Below, piece by piece: positions 58,501 through 64,000 of a DNA stretch of 64,000 nt (positions are counted from its first letter, which is position 1; each line of letters opens with the position of its first letter). Position numbers and translations under genes: made by a program. This stretch comes from Struthio camelus (taxonomy: Eukaryota > Chordata > Aves > Struthioniformes > Struthionidae): positions 52,683,112 through 52,747,111 of the forward strand of contig NC_090982.1 in the NCBI RefSeq assembly GCF_040807025.1, given 5' to 3'. The notes beneath the pieces are model-generated. The model was not told where the DNA came from. It did not search any database and saw nothing but the letters and a program-made list of their open reading frames with translations.

Positions 58501-60276
58501 ACTATTGGTGACTCTTGGAAAAATAGTGCAAAGATCATTAATTGCTACTTCAATTACTTAGGGAATTGGAGAGTTCTGGATTTGTAACCAATAGTGGTAG
58601 AGCTGGTGCCATTTAACCAGCCTATGGAAAAGTGTTTTCATCTACTTCCACTTTTAAACACTGTCAAGCCAATTACAAGCAAAAAAACCTGAAAAGTCAA
58701 ATATACTGAGAACTCCTCAAGAGAAAACACACACACTCTATTTTCAGGGCTCAAAAATTAAAAGGTAGAAGCATCACAACAATAAACTTAATAACAGTCT
58801 TTTGATAGCTAGACACAGATCTTCTCAATGTGAGGTCAGGAATAGTAACTCCACAAGCCAAATTGCAGGCTTCAACTCCCACCGTTTCCACAGAAGATCG
58901 GCATTTCTATATTAAGAGTGACAACATGCAGACAAGGAATTTAGCATTAAGTTAAGAAGATAAAGAACAACGCTAAGGAAAAACTCAACTGTCTAGAGAA
59001 GAAAGAAGAACTGAATTCCCAGGCTAGACAAGCCTTTCTTGATAATTGGCCAGGAAAGAAAGGTAATTGCTTTAATCACCTACCTCAGAGAAATGTAATG
59101 TAATGTAAGTGTTCATTGGCCTTGATTTGCACAGGAGTTAAGTATACTATAGCTTCGGAGTTAAATATATAGCTCAGACAAAGCTATTTTCCAAATAATA
59201 GCTTGCAATATGAGCAAAGCATCAGGTGCACCTATTTCTGGCTTCCCGTATCTCAATAATTGACATTTAAAGCCAGCAAGCAGAGAGTTAATAATCGACG
59301 TGTCTATTAGTTATGCTATTTCTGAATCTGCTGTCTACCTTCCACAGGAAAGTACTGTTCCTGCTAGCAGTCGCAGAAGCTGTTGGGAAGCAAATGATCA
59401 GTACTGGCGCTTGCCTGCAGTGCTTGCTTCCTGACCTGGACAGCACAGTCTCTTTGCACCACAAGCCTGACTCCCGGTAGCACACAAGGACGCACCTGGT
59501 GGCTAATGAATGGAGGTCCATGGCTTGGGGTTGCTGGGAAAGGGGTGACCCTTCAGAGTAAGTACTGTTCCTAACATTATCTGTCCACAATCCCTACAGC
59601 TTCTGATTGTTAACAGCCACTAGAGTCAGGCTACAAAACTGCATGTCAAAGTTAGAGCCCAGCAGGAACACTTGAACTACAAATACTAATTCCTGATGAA
59701 GAAGAATACTTCATAGATAAGTATTTTTCTAAAATACAACATCGACCACACATTTGCAAGTGTGTCAGAAGATGGCCCACACGTGCACCATCCACATAGG
59801 AATTTTCCCTTTTGGAGAAAAGCCAGCATGCAGACAAGGTGGGAAGAGCCACAGCACGTTCCACTTCATCCTTGCTTCCAGATGACCAAAAACACAGTAC
59901 CATCAAATGTATAACATGTATAACAAAGTGCAATTGTACTGCAGAATAGACCCATTCCCTGAGATTCTGAATTTCCATTGATATTGACAGGAAACCTTTA
60001 GTGAAAGGAGGTGCAGATAAAAGAAATGTTTCCATTAGGCTGCTAAACTGCACAAGAAAGAACTACGCGTTTCTGGAATGAACTGTATGTGACTACAGTT
60101 ATCAATTATCTGAAAACCATCAATCACTTTGTCATCAGAAGAAAAAAAAATCTGCATATGCGGGAATTCATTACCAACTTTTCTTCTTAATATGATGAAA
60201 CACCTGAATTTACCTCTGCTGCTCCTGCTTTTTTCTCTCCTGATCCAGAAGCTCCACTGGTCTTCTTGTCACCACG
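4477..60276 (-). CDS. CAST: Calpastatin gene (28 coding exons in window; 5' start not found)
   Basis: Calpastatin is the specific cytosolic inhibitor of calpain-1 and calpain-2. It is intrinsically disordered and folds onto calcium-activated calpain. Twenty-eight minus-strand exons with GT-AG borders join into 768 residues: a Lys/Ser/Thr/Pro-rich domain L (176 residues), then four inhibitory domains of 143, 152, 143 and 138 residues, then a 16-residue tail. Each domain shows subdomain A (acidic amphipathic, LxDTLG or LSDSLGxREPDPxE type), B ([14 protein letters not shown] type) and C (LSxDF type). All internal exons are phase 0 on both sides. Length and domain order match vertebrate calpastatins. 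No start methionine is seen upstream of the 60.2 kb exon, so the first exon probably lies beyond the window or in an unrecognised alternative exon. Identity is certain from the motifs; individual borders are read by eye. Introns not listed separately hold only A/T runs and simple sequence that I could see. Confidence 0.97.
5885..5959 (-). CDS. CAST: CAST C-terminal linker exon (25 codons)
   Basis: This reads [17 protein letters not shown] followed by RKPKDPKK. It includes a run of five threonines (plus-strand GGT repeats) and a basic end. It is 75 nt, phase 0-0. Donor AAG|GTATGT, acceptor GTGTAG. It takes the place of the Lys/Ser-rich tail after subdomain 4C in mammals. Confidence 0.9.
5960..8580 (-). 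other. CAST intron, domain 4C to tail (2.6 kb)
   Basis: No exon-like segment with matching acceptor and donor is seen. It holds a T23 run at 6961-6983, an A/G-rich simple stretch near 7385-7436 and a further T run near 8264-8284. Confidence 0.6.
8581..8670 (-). CDS. CAST: CAST domain 4, subdomain C exon
   Basis: This begins [18 protein letters not shown] and continues [12 protein letters not shown]. It matches mammalian subdomain 4C (PIDALSGDLDSC). It is 90 nt, phase 0-0. Donor AAG|GTAGGA, acceptor TTGCAG. Confidence 0.96.
9106..9159 (-). CDS. CAST: CAST domain 4, B-C linker exon
   Basis: This reads [18 protein letters not shown], matching the QDKPVKPPTKKSEDSKKP linker in mammals. It is 54 nt, phase 0-0. 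Donor AAG|GTAAAA; the acceptor CTCCTTTTAAAG is only moderately good. Confidence 0.9.
10063..10155 (-). CDS. CAST: CAST domain 4, subdomain B exon
   Basis: This reads [16 protein letters not shown] followed by [15 protein letters not shown]. It matches mammalian [20 protein letters not shown], with the arginine after tyrosine changed to glutamine. It is 93 nt, phase 0-0. Donor CAG|GTAAGC, acceptor TTCAG. Confidence 0.97.
10156..12033 (-). other. CAST intron between subdomains 4A and 4B (1.9 kb)
   Basis: Ordinary AT-rich intron. The only structure noticed is the 18-bp direct duplication at 10601-10636. Confidence 0.6.
10601..10636 (+). repeat. Perfect 18-bp tandem duplication
   Basis: CTCATCCATGCACTGCAG occurs twice in direct succession, identical in both copies. 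Confidence 0.9.
12034..12135 (-). CDS. CAST: CAST domain 4, subdomain A exon
   Basis: This begins [18 protein letters not shown] and continues [16 protein letters not shown]. It is almost identical to mammalian subdomain 4A ([23 protein letters not shown]). It is 102 nt, phase 0-0. Donor AAG|GTAATA, acceptor GGTAG. Confidence 0.97.
13422..13520 (-). CDS. CAST: CAST domain 3-4 linker exon
   Basis: This begins [18 protein letters not shown] and ends AAPPASTS, an Ala/Ser/Pro-rich disordered linker. It is 99 nt, phase 0-0. Donor TCA|GTAAGC, acceptor TTTCAG. Confidence 0.9.
14084..14179 (-). CDS. CAST: CAST domain 3, subdomain C exon (divergent core)
   Basis: This begins [18 protein letters not shown] and ends PLPTPTVIK. 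It sits where mammals have PMSEDFLLDALSEDF. Here the core reads LEGLTKGF, so the aspartate before phenylalanine is glycine and the acidic character is reduced. It is 96 nt, phase 0-0. Donor AAG|GTGAGT, acceptor GATAG. Confidence 0.94.
14362..14409 (-). CDS. CAST: CAST domain 3, B-C linker exon
   Basis: This reads [16 protein letters not shown], paralogous to the domain 2 linker exon and to the DKDGKPLLP segment of mammalian domain 3. It is 48 nt, phase 0-0. Donor CAG|GTAAAT, acceptor TTGTAG. Only 182 bases separate it from the subdomain C exon. Confidence 0.95.
15156..15239 (-). CDS. CAST: CAST domain 3, subdomain B exon
   Basis: This reads [16 protein letters not shown] followed by [12 protein letters not shown]. 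The TIPPEYR core is intact. It is 84 nt, phase 0-0. Donor AAA|GTAATT, acceptor TCTTAG. Confidence 0.96.
16260..16361 (-). CDS. CAST: CAST domain 3, subdomain A exon
   Basis: This begins [18 protein letters not shown] and continues [16 protein letters not shown]. It corresponds to mammalian subdomain 3A ([23 protein letters not shown]). It is 102 nt, phase 0-0. Donor AAG|GTAGAA, acceptor TTACAG. Confidence 0.96.
16707..16800 (+). mobile_element. Old CR1-like LINE fragment
   Basis: AAAAGGCTAGAAGAGACCATG...CTCTGACTTCCTCTAT...AGGTCATAGATCTTC follows the pattern AAGGCCAGAAGGGACCAT...TCTGACCTCCTGTAT...AGGCCATAGAACTTC, common in old sauropsid CR1-derived repeats. It is diverged, and its ends are uncertain. 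Confidence 0.55.
17562..17663 (-). CDS. CAST: CAST domain 2-3 linker exon
   Basis: This begins [17 protein letters not shown] and ends [12 protein letters not shown], a disordered Ala/Ser/Pro linker. It is 102 nt, phase 0-0. Donor TCA|GTGAGT, acceptor TTTCAG. Confidence 0.9.
17987..18109 (-). CDS. CAST: CAST domain 2, subdomain C exon
   Basis: This begins [18 protein letters not shown] and ends [11 protein letters not shown]. It matches mammalian subdomain 2C (SESELIDELSEDFDR) and its Ser/Cys-rich extension. At 123 nt it is the longest internal exon, phase 0-0. Donor TCG|GTAAAA, acceptor TTGCAG. Confidence 0.95.
18110..20497 (-). other. CAST intron between 2B-C linker and 2C (2.4 kb)
   Basis: No additional exon is recognised. 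It holds a T/A homopolymer pair near 19463-19490 that could fold as a hairpin (T15 followed by about A12), otherwise unremarkable sequence. Confidence 0.55.
20498..20545 (-). CDS. CAST: CAST domain 2, B-C linker exon
   Basis: This reads [16 protein letters not shown], almost the same as the mammalian DKDGKPLLPEPEEKPK linker. It is a 48 nt micro-size exon, phase 0-0. Donor AAG|GTTAGA, acceptor TTTCAG. It is a near duplicate of the 14362-14409 exon. Confidence 0.95.
21523..21606 (-). CDS. CAST: CAST domain 2, subdomain B exon
   Basis: This reads [16 protein letters not shown] followed by [12 protein letters not shown]. It holds a fully consensus TIPPEYR inhibitory core. It is 84 nt, phase 0-0. 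Donor TTG|GTAAGT, acceptor TTTTTTCAG. Confidence 0.96.
22419..22441 (+). repeat. AAAC tetranucleotide microsatellite
   Basis: About five AAAC/AACA units in a row within the intron between subdomains 2A and 2B. Confidence 0.85.
22790..22888 (-). CDS. CAST: CAST domain 2, subdomain A exon
   Basis: This begins [18 protein letters not shown] and continues [15 protein letters not shown]. This is subdomain 2A, the amphipathic helix MEALLDTLG followed by an acidic Glu/Pro stretch. It is 99 nt, phase 0-0. Donor GAG|GTATAC, acceptor TTACAG. Confidence 0.95.
23593..23688 (-). CDS. CAST: CAST domain 1-2 linker exon
   Basis: This begins [17 protein letters not shown] and ends [11 protein letters not shown], matching the SAAPPQEKKRKVEK-type linker of mammals. 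It is 96 nt, phase 0-0. The acceptor lacks a clear pyrimidine tract (TGTATAAAAG) and is a tandem AAAAGAAG, so use of the second AG would drop one lysine (exon then 23593-23685). Confidence 0.88.
23849..23944 (-). CDS. CAST: CAST domain 1, subdomain C exon
   Basis: This begins [18 protein letters not shown] and ends [16 protein letters not shown] is identical to the core of mammalian subdomain 1C, which binds the penta-EF-hand domain of the small calpain subunit. It is 96 nt, phase 0-0. Donor GAG|GTATTG, acceptor GTCAG. Confidence 0.95.
24407..24460 (-). CDS. CAST: CAST domain 1, B-C linker exon
   Basis: This reads [18 protein letters not shown]. It corresponds in place and size to the DKDGKP linker exons of domains 2 and 3. 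It is 54 nt, phase 0-0. Donor GAA|GTAAGA, acceptor TTTTAG. Only 100 bases separate it from the subdomain B exon. Confidence 0.88.
24561..24641 (-). CDS. CAST: CAST domain 1, subdomain B exon
   Basis: This reads [16 protein letters not shown] followed by [11 protein letters not shown]. It aligns with subdomain 1B of mammals (YIEELGKREVTIPPKYREL), which wraps over the calpain active-site cleft. The core TIPPxYR is SLPPEYV here, a change at three positions. It is 81 nt, phase 0-0, with donor AAG|GTTAGT and acceptor CATAG. Confidence 0.95.
25446..25547 (-). CDS. CAST: CAST domain 1, subdomain A exon
   Basis: This reads [17 protein letters not shown] and then PEDDVPTSP...DPEVT. [16 protein letters not shown] is the hallmark of calpastatin subdomain 1A, the amphipathic helix that binds the penta-EF-hand domain of the calpain large subunit in calcium. 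It is 102 nt, phase 0-0. The chosen donor is ACG|GTATTT. A second GT six bases upstream would give GAA|GTTACG and remove two codons, but it is a poorer donor. Confidence 0.95.
26113..26220 (-). CDS. CAST: CAST domain L, last exon (36 codons)
   Basis: This begins [18 protein letters not shown] and ends DKPSTE. The SGG..VAG pattern matches the position of the SAGGESVAGI-like segment at the end of domain L in mammalian calpastatin, directly before subdomain A of domain 1. Donor GAG|GTAAAT, acceptor CCCCAG. It is 108 nt, phase 0-0. Confidence 0.92.
26221..27890 (-). other. CAST intron in domain L (1.7 kb)
   Basis: No recognised exon. It contains a 50-nt cryptic exon-like segment (26550-26599), which I rejected because its length would shift the frame. 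Confidence 0.55.
27891..28007 (-). CDS. CAST: CAST domain L exon (39 codons)
   Basis: This is a Ser/Thr/Gln-rich disordered segment beginning [16 protein letters not shown] and ending IETAK. Acceptor CTAAACAG and donor AAG|GTATAG. It is 117 nt, phase 0-0. Confidence 0.87.
28135..28191 (-). CDS. CAST: CAST domain L exon (19 codons)
   Basis: This reads [19 protein letters not shown], a short polar exon. Acceptor ATGACAG and donor GAT|GTAAGT. It is 57 nt, phase 0-0, separated from the next exon by only 127 bases. Confidence 0.85.
29327..29377 (-). CDS. CAST: CAST domain L exon (17 codons)
   Basis: This reads [17 protein letters not shown], Pro/Thr/Lys-rich. Strong acceptor (TTTCTCTTTCAG) and donor AAG|GTAAGT. 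It is 51 nt, phase 0-0. It belongs to the disordered L region with no recognisable functional motif. Confidence 0.87.
29378..32465 (-). other. CAST domain L intron (3.1 kb) with a CR1 remnant
   Basis: No further exon is seen. It holds the CR1 3' fragment at 31732-31790 and a somewhat GC-richer stretch at 29920-30310 with no recognised function. Confidence 0.55.
31732..31790 (+). mobile_element. CR1 LINE 3'-end fragment
   Basis: GGTGACCTCCAGAGGCCCC and then TTCCAACCCC is the diagnostic near-3'-terminal segment of avian CR1 retrotransposons (consensus GACCTCCAGAGGTCCCTTCCAACC). The usual terminal ATTCTRTG repeats are degraded. This is the best single sign that the source is a bird or close relative. 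Confidence 0.78.
32466..32525 (-). CDS. CAST: CAST domain L exon (20 codons), contains an internal Met
   Basis: This reads [13 protein letters not shown] followed by MESSETK. Acceptor TTCTTCAG|AAA-type, donor AAG|GTATG. It is 60 nt, phase 0-0. Its ATG (bases 32486-32484) sits in a good initiation context (G at -3, G at +4). It could therefore be the start codon of transcripts that begin in the 17.8 kb intron just upstream. Confidence 0.85.
36347..36450 (-). promoter_or_regulatory. CpG-rich patch ending in a splice donor (possible alternative first exon)
   Basis: Clustered CpGs occur in an AT-rich intron. On the minus strand the patch ends GCAGAGCGGG|GTAAGC, a usable donor, and contains a GATAAG motif. 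It could be a non-coding first exon 3.8 kb upstream of the 32.5 kb exon. Evidence is weak. Confidence 0.2.
38384..38432 (+). repeat. Interrupted GT/CA microsatellite
   Basis: GTGTGTGTGTGC...CACGTGTGTGTGT...CATACACACA. The mixed GT and CA blocks could pair as a hairpin. Confidence 0.85.
39557..39617 (+). repeat. TA/GTAT/GA compound microsatellite
   Basis: TATATATATG, then four GTAT-type units, then ACATATATAGAGAGAGAA. It is a compound simple repeat and likely polymorphic in length. Confidence 0.88.
44692..44940 (-). promoter_or_regulatory. Candidate intronic CAST promoter and non-coding first exon
   Basis: About eleven CpGs fall within roughly 130 bases of an otherwise CpG-poor intron. On the minus strand it carries an ETS-type site ACGGAAGTG (44879-44871) and a CRE-like TCACGTCA (44815-44808). 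About 115 bases further downstream lies the donor CAA|GTAAGT (exon end 44692). No open frame reaches the donor in phase 0, so it would be a 5' UTR exon. Splicing to the 32466-32525 exon would allow initiation at its internal ATG. Mammalian CAST is known to use several alternative promoters; this assignment is inference. Confidence 0.35.
46759..47173 (+). mobile_element. Probable solo LTR of an avian endogenous retrovirus
   Basis: A block of about 415 bp has LTR organisation: it starts TGTATGGG, has a GC-rich middle (CCCTCCCGGCGCTCCTC), AATAAA at 47083-47088, then a U5-like part (TTTGTGTATCTGTCCC, GGGAGTCCAGACGG) and ends CTGTTACA. GC content and CpG density differ from the flanks. No flanking retroviral gene is present, so it is a solo element. 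I could not see a clear target-site duplication, so the ends are approximate and the class is not resolved. Confidence 0.55.
48234..48248 (+). repeat. ACA trinucleotide run
   Basis: A short AAC/ACA microsatellite of about five units in the large domain L intron. Confidence 0.75.
50284..50355 (-). CDS. CAST: CAST domain L exon (24 codons)
   Basis: This reads [18 protein letters not shown] followed by APSTTK, a Ser/Thr/Pro/Lys-rich stretch typical of domain L. The acceptor is a pyrimidine-rich TTTTGCAG and the donor is AAG|GTAACG. It is 72 nt, phase 0-0. It is isolated between introns of 9.9 kb and 17.8 kb, so it is a natural candidate for alternative inclusion. Domain L is implicated in calcium-channel and membrane association in mammals; no such motif can be proved here. 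Confidence 0.8.
54984..55026 (+). repeat. AT-rich direct duplication
   Basis: AATATTATTAAAATGAAA occurs twice within about 43 bases, separated by a short AT-rich spacer. Confidence 0.85.
55632..55880 (+). mobile_element. CR1-family LINE remnant
   Basis: GCCTTACTGGGTCAGGCC, AAAGGTTCACCTATCCCA and CCCTGTCTCCAAGAGTAGCC match the widespread sauropsid CR1-derived segment (ACTGGGTCAGACCAAAGGTCCATCTAGCCC...CCTGTCTTC...GTGGCCA). A later piece, CAGTGAATTTGTTCCATATT, resembles the following part (CATGAATTTATCTAGTTC). It is diverged, with deletions between blocks. Confidence 0.65.
57271..57339 (-). CDS. Candidate alternative CAST exon or first coding exon
   Basis: On the minus strand an ATG (57330-57328) with strong context (GACATGG) opens 20 codons, MAGITQLKC...GRGSKQ, and ends exactly at CAG|GTGAGT in phase 0, the phase all CAST exons use. 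There is also a possible acceptor TTTACTTTAG just upstream, which would make a 69-nt phase 0-0 cassette exon (57271-57339). It lies between the two most 5' CAST exons found. The protein is not similar to any calpastatin N-terminus I know, and chance could explain it. Confidence 0.3.
60214..60276 (-). CDS. CAST: CAST domain L exon (21 codons)
   Basis: This is the most 5' exon recognised. It reads [25 protein letters not shown] low-complexity Lys/Gly/Ala sequence with no methionine. The acceptor is ...TACTTACAG and the donor is GTAAAT-type (plus-strand ATTTAC). It is 63 nt, phase 0-0. It resembles the Ser/Gly/Lys-rich N-terminal XL/L region of mammalian calpastatin in composition only. It is assigned from frame, splice sites and position upstream of clear CAST exons. 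Confidence 0.75.
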
Positions 60277-63200
60277 CTGTAAGTATAGAAAATAAACGTG
60301 TACTTATTAAGATCTTACATTATATTTTCTGTGTAGAGAGATTCCCAAATATCTTACTGCATGTATGATCCATTTCACCTACTATGATATGAGAGAATGG
60401 AATGATATAAGCTTTCTCACTAACCAATTACAGACCTTCTGAATGATCTGATGGATAACTTGAAGTGAAATCATGCTTGGAAAGTAGTGTCTTTCACGGC
60501 AGTATAGTTAACACGGTTGTTCATGTGAACAGTTCTGGAAGATGCTTAAGCTTATCACTCATTCTTCATCAGCACAATGCTCTCTAACAGATACTTGCCT
60601 CAGTAACACTGTCAGTCTCACAGATTTCAGCAGAAATCAAACAGGTCTCCCAGAGAGACCAACATGACTCATGCAATCACGAGCATCCACTCCAGCATAT
60701 GAACTGTCCTCGGAAACGTTCTGGCCAAATTCTCACTATGCCCAGCCCTCCTTACCTGGAGGAGAGCTGTTATCATGATTTCTAGAATTATATTGTTGAG
60801 ATATAAAACATAATCCTAACATAACCTCTGTAACGATTCCAGCACAGAGGCACATTAGGGCACCCAGTTCCACTAGATTCCCCAAGCCGCCTCTATCTTT
60901 CATTCCATTTGAAATATTAAGCTTCTTGCTTTCACCTAATCTGAAGCAAATCCCTTTTGTCCCCAGCACGCAGCAACATACAGGAAGACACAGTTCATTC
61001 AGCACGCACACTGGCATTCAGATCTTGCAAGCTTTACTCTGTAGATCTGTAAAAAGTGCTGCATTGGGTCCCTCAAAAAATCTTTTCCAAAAATATGTTG
61101 TTTAGTCTTTATAACAAAGAAAGAGGCTATAGATTTTACAATGACTCTTAATGGCAACACAATATAGCTATTACCCTAGTATCTCTGATACAGAAAAGAA
61201 AGAACGGCCAAAGAAAAAGCCACCTCTCCCACCCACGTGGGATTGTAAGGGTGCATACTGGCCTACAAAAGGTTAGCTGCTTCTCTTGCTAAATAGTTTA
61301 TGGCTTTTTTTTGGTTTTGTTTTGTTTTGTTTTTTTGACTAGAGGGTCTCTTCTCTTATTTTAAGAATGAGCTGCTTAAAAGCAGCGCGGAGCCAGTGTG
61401 AGCTACCCCAAAGGTATATGAGGAAGTTGTACTTTAATACATTATCTCCTCAGGATGGCCAACTTTCAAGTGAGATAATACATTCCTAGACTGCTTTACT
61501 ATCTGATGCTAGAGACTACTGGTGCTTGATGTTATTATACAGCTCCCTGACTCCAACTGACTTTGGATCAACAAATACTTTGATCTGGACGTATGTGCTT
61601 TGTTCCAACTGTTAATGGTATTTGGATTTTAAGTCAAAGTCTCATTATTCTAAATGCTATTTGGCATAGGCTTCTGGAGCAAAAACTGCAAACATTTGAT
61701 TTCCAAATGTATGTGCATTGAACCCAAGAGGGGGATGCTTTGAGCTCCATCCATCTGCTGGGACACAGCATGTGCCTCACTTCAGTCCTAGGACGGGGCT
61801 CCTGTTGATACTGCGGCTCCACTCTAGGCTGGGTTTCCTCTGTATGGAAACCAGGCGACAAACTCAGGGAGGAAGGATAACGCTTGATTAGCCATGGTAA
61901 ATATGTGGCATGCCTAGCGCGAAGAGCATGGAGCTAGAGAGATCAGGGAGGAACTGAGGTATGAAACTCTTTAAACTGTGACTTGATTTAAAAAAAAAAA
62001 AAAAAAAGAAGAGAGAGAGCACGCAAGAGAGAGAGAGCGCGCACATTTATTTTGTCATTTTGGACTTAAATTGGCATTACTGCTTTTATAACTATGCCCA
62101 AACTAAGGAAACAAATAAAACCAAAAAAATACAGATCGTGTACAGAAAGGCATGCTTGCATCATTAGCCAGCTTTCGTGAAAATAAATAGCCCATCGGGC
62201 AAGCCAGTGAAATCTTATCATTACGTGCGATACACTTTCACAATTATACACAAACTAAATGCTCTCTACATAGATAACAATAAGACCTGCATGACTGGTT
62301 TCAGGGTAGCACTTGGCTTTTAGAGCGCTGTGATGCTGAGAATATCCGTTTAGGACTAGGGGACTAGATAACAGAGTTTTATTGAGTAGGAGCTCAACTT
62401 CCTGAAACTTACAGCGGGGCTCTAGTACATTTACTGTTTTGTCAGCAAAAAAACTTTTGCTAACATTGCTTTTATTGGTATGCGTGTGGTATGCTTTTAC
62501 TATCCCAGTAAAAAGCACAGAAAACTAGTTCAATTTTGTCTGTACTGAAAGTGCTTTTATGGGGCTGTGAATGAGTTCACCTACTACCTGAAAAAACAGC
62601 TTAAGTGGCTTGTTTTGCCTCTGAAGAGGAAAAATTGGAATATGAGAGTTGTATTTTTAAAATTAAAACCTATCAGCTTAAGTATCCGATTGATGCCCCA
62701 ACCCATTTTAAAAACCTGAATTGTTAGGGTTTTGTTAAAAGGAATTTTTGAAACTTTTCTCCTGTACTGCTGTAACTAAAACAAATTAGAGACAAATAAC
62801 TTTTTTTTCTTTTAGTTTTACTATGTGCATTCAACTGTACTGTTTTCCTAGGCTGTCTGTTTGATGTGCTTGAAGACATTCCAGTTGAAGATAGTGCAGT
62901 GATATACGGATCATCACTTTCTCCTTATATCCATGTAAAAAAATGCTACAGAAACTTATTGCTTTAAAGGGTTAGCTAACTTTATCTCCTGCCACTCAAC
63001 CCACAAAGCAGTAGAGAAATAAATAGGTCCAAAAATCATCTCCTTTCTTCACTTAACACAACAGAGCAGAGATGAATCCCTATTCTCAGATGTTTGAGTG
63101 GCTACGGAAAGTTACTGTTAACAACTACTAACTAATTAACAACTGTTTCTTACGGTCGTTGGAAAATTAAGTTGCCCCAAAATATTTTCCCATTTTATTA

Positions 63201-64000
63201 ACCAATAACACAGCAAGCTAAACCAGCCATAACTTTATTTGGAATCAGAATATCTTCATAAAATCTATCTCAAAATAAACAAAGAAGAAGTATGATAAAC
63301 AAGAAAGATTATCTTAAGATCTTCATCATCTTCTACAGTGTACAAAAATGCATGACCATCATTTTATAGCTATATCTGTAATTTCTGATACAAAGAGCAT
63401 TCATAAGTTAGAAAATTCATGACCTATATGAAAAGGACGGGGTAAAATATTAATAATTGAACTCACAACTGCATTTTCACTTTGCACTTGCAAAAATCAG
63501 ACCCTAGCTAAAGGTCTTGCTTCAAGACAAGACTCAAAGTCTTTCTGGGCCTCCAGAGTCACATCAGCATTAATGCGCCTTTGGTTCAGAGCCATTACAT
63601 GGCATCTTGGAGGACTGCAGCGATGACACATTCAGTAACTGGGTAAGAAGGCAAATCTACTTGCCAGATTCTTAGCTAACATCAAATAACATAGCACGAC
63701 AGATAATAAAGGAGGCATATCATTTTACGCTGGATAGGAATCTGACCCTTGTTCTTAGATGAAGTGGGGAAAAAGACCTGCAATATCTGTGACGCTTTTC
63801 TGAAAACAGCAAGATGGAGAGATGTGTCAAGGAACTTGACAAGATGTGTAAGGAATGTGCAGGTGAAAATTAGATTCTTCTTACAGCAATCACGTTCTGC
63901 TTTAAATGCACCACCCAGGAAACACACTGGCAGAACAACTAATTCATCTCTTTTGCATGTTTCTTTTTTTTCCCCCCCTCTTCTTCTCTCCATACATTTT
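60277..64000 (-). other. 5' intron or upstream part of CAST (3.7 kb), no exon recognised
   Basis: No convincing first exon, CpG island or calpastatin N-terminal sequence is visible. It contains poly-A/GA simple sequence at 61990-62040 and a small perfect inverted repeat GCTGCTTAAAAGCAGC near 61371-61386. The true start of the long isoform probably lies further upstream. Confidence 0.55.
61990..62045 (+). repeat. Poly-A followed by GA microsatellite
   Basis: About 18 A, then AGAAGAGAGAGAGC and GAGAGAGAGAGCGCGC. It is a purine-rich compound simple repeat. Confidence 0.88.

Larger units (their letters stand above)
50356..60213 (-). other. CAST domain L intron (9.9 kb)
   Basis: It contains a CR1 remnant (55632-55880), a candidate alternative exon (57271-57339), a possible old-repeat motif CTGACTTCAATGGG near 57461-57474, and GC-richer stretches at 55.2-55.6 kb and 59.4-59.6 kb without recognised function. 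Nothing else is seen. Confidence 0.6.

Noticed and set aside
59652..60053. 133-codon open frame on the minus strand
   Set aside because: No recognisable domain and no splice signals matching CAST phase; composition looks like translated non-coding DNA with scattered Cys and His. Treated as chance.
60756..60776. Minus-strand ATG with seven codons (MITALLQ) ending at CAG|GTAAGG in phase 0, just upstream of the first recognised exon
   Set aside because: No promoter signs and a very short peptide. Kept as a note only because the true first exon is unknown.
1..64000. Searched by eye for tRNA, rRNA, CRISPR arrays, bacterial genes or a new mobile or defence system
   Set aside because: None seen. 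Direct repeats present are microsatellites or single duplications, and the coding content is fully explained by the CAST gene.

Overview
The window is vertebrate genomic DNA, most likely from a bird. It is AT-rich and intron-dominated, with GT-AG splice sites, CR1-type LINE remnants and a probable endogenous-retrovirus solo LTR. There are no bacterial-style operons. Almost all of it is one gene on the minus strand: calpastatin (CAST), the endogenous inhibitor of the calcium-dependent proteases calpain-1 and calpain-2. I read 28 coding exons between about 60.3 kb (5' side) and 4.48 kb (stop codon). They encode 768 residues of continuous phase-0 reading frame. The initiator exon of the longest isoform is not recognised and probably lies beyond base 64000.

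Layout, from right to left in transcription order. 60.3-64.0 kb: 5' intron or upstream sequence with no convincing exon. 60.2-26.1 kb: seven small exons of the N-terminal domain L, separated by very long introns (9.9 kb and 17.8 kb), which hold a probable LTR, CR1 remnants, CpG-rich patches and a few candidate alternative first exons. 25.5-23.6 kb: inhibitory domain 1. 22.9-17.6 kb: domain 2. 16.4-13.4 kb: domain 3. 12.1-5.9 kb: domain 4. 4.46-4.53 kb: C-terminal exon with the TAA stop. About 2.2-3.6 kb: probable terminal 3' UTR exon. Bases 1-1985 look like the 3' end of a converging plus-strand gene with an AATAAA signal. From conserved synteny this would be ERAP1, but no coding sequence is visible to prove it.

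Each of the four inhibitory domains is built from five exons in the same order: subdomain A, subdomain B, short linker, subdomain C, inter-domain linker. All 27 internal coding exons are multiples of three with phase-0 borders, so any exon or whole domain can be skipped without breaking the frame. Subdomains A and C bind the two calpain penta-EF-hand domains, and subdomain B (TIPPxYR type) occupies the protease cleft. Two subdomains have unusual residues here: B of domain 1 (SLPPEY) and C of domain 3 (LTKGF).

I found no wholly new system. The most interesting leads are candidate isoform-specific first exons inside the long domain-L introns, the non-consensus inhibitory subdomains, the tightly convergent 3' ends, and the intron after the stop codon.
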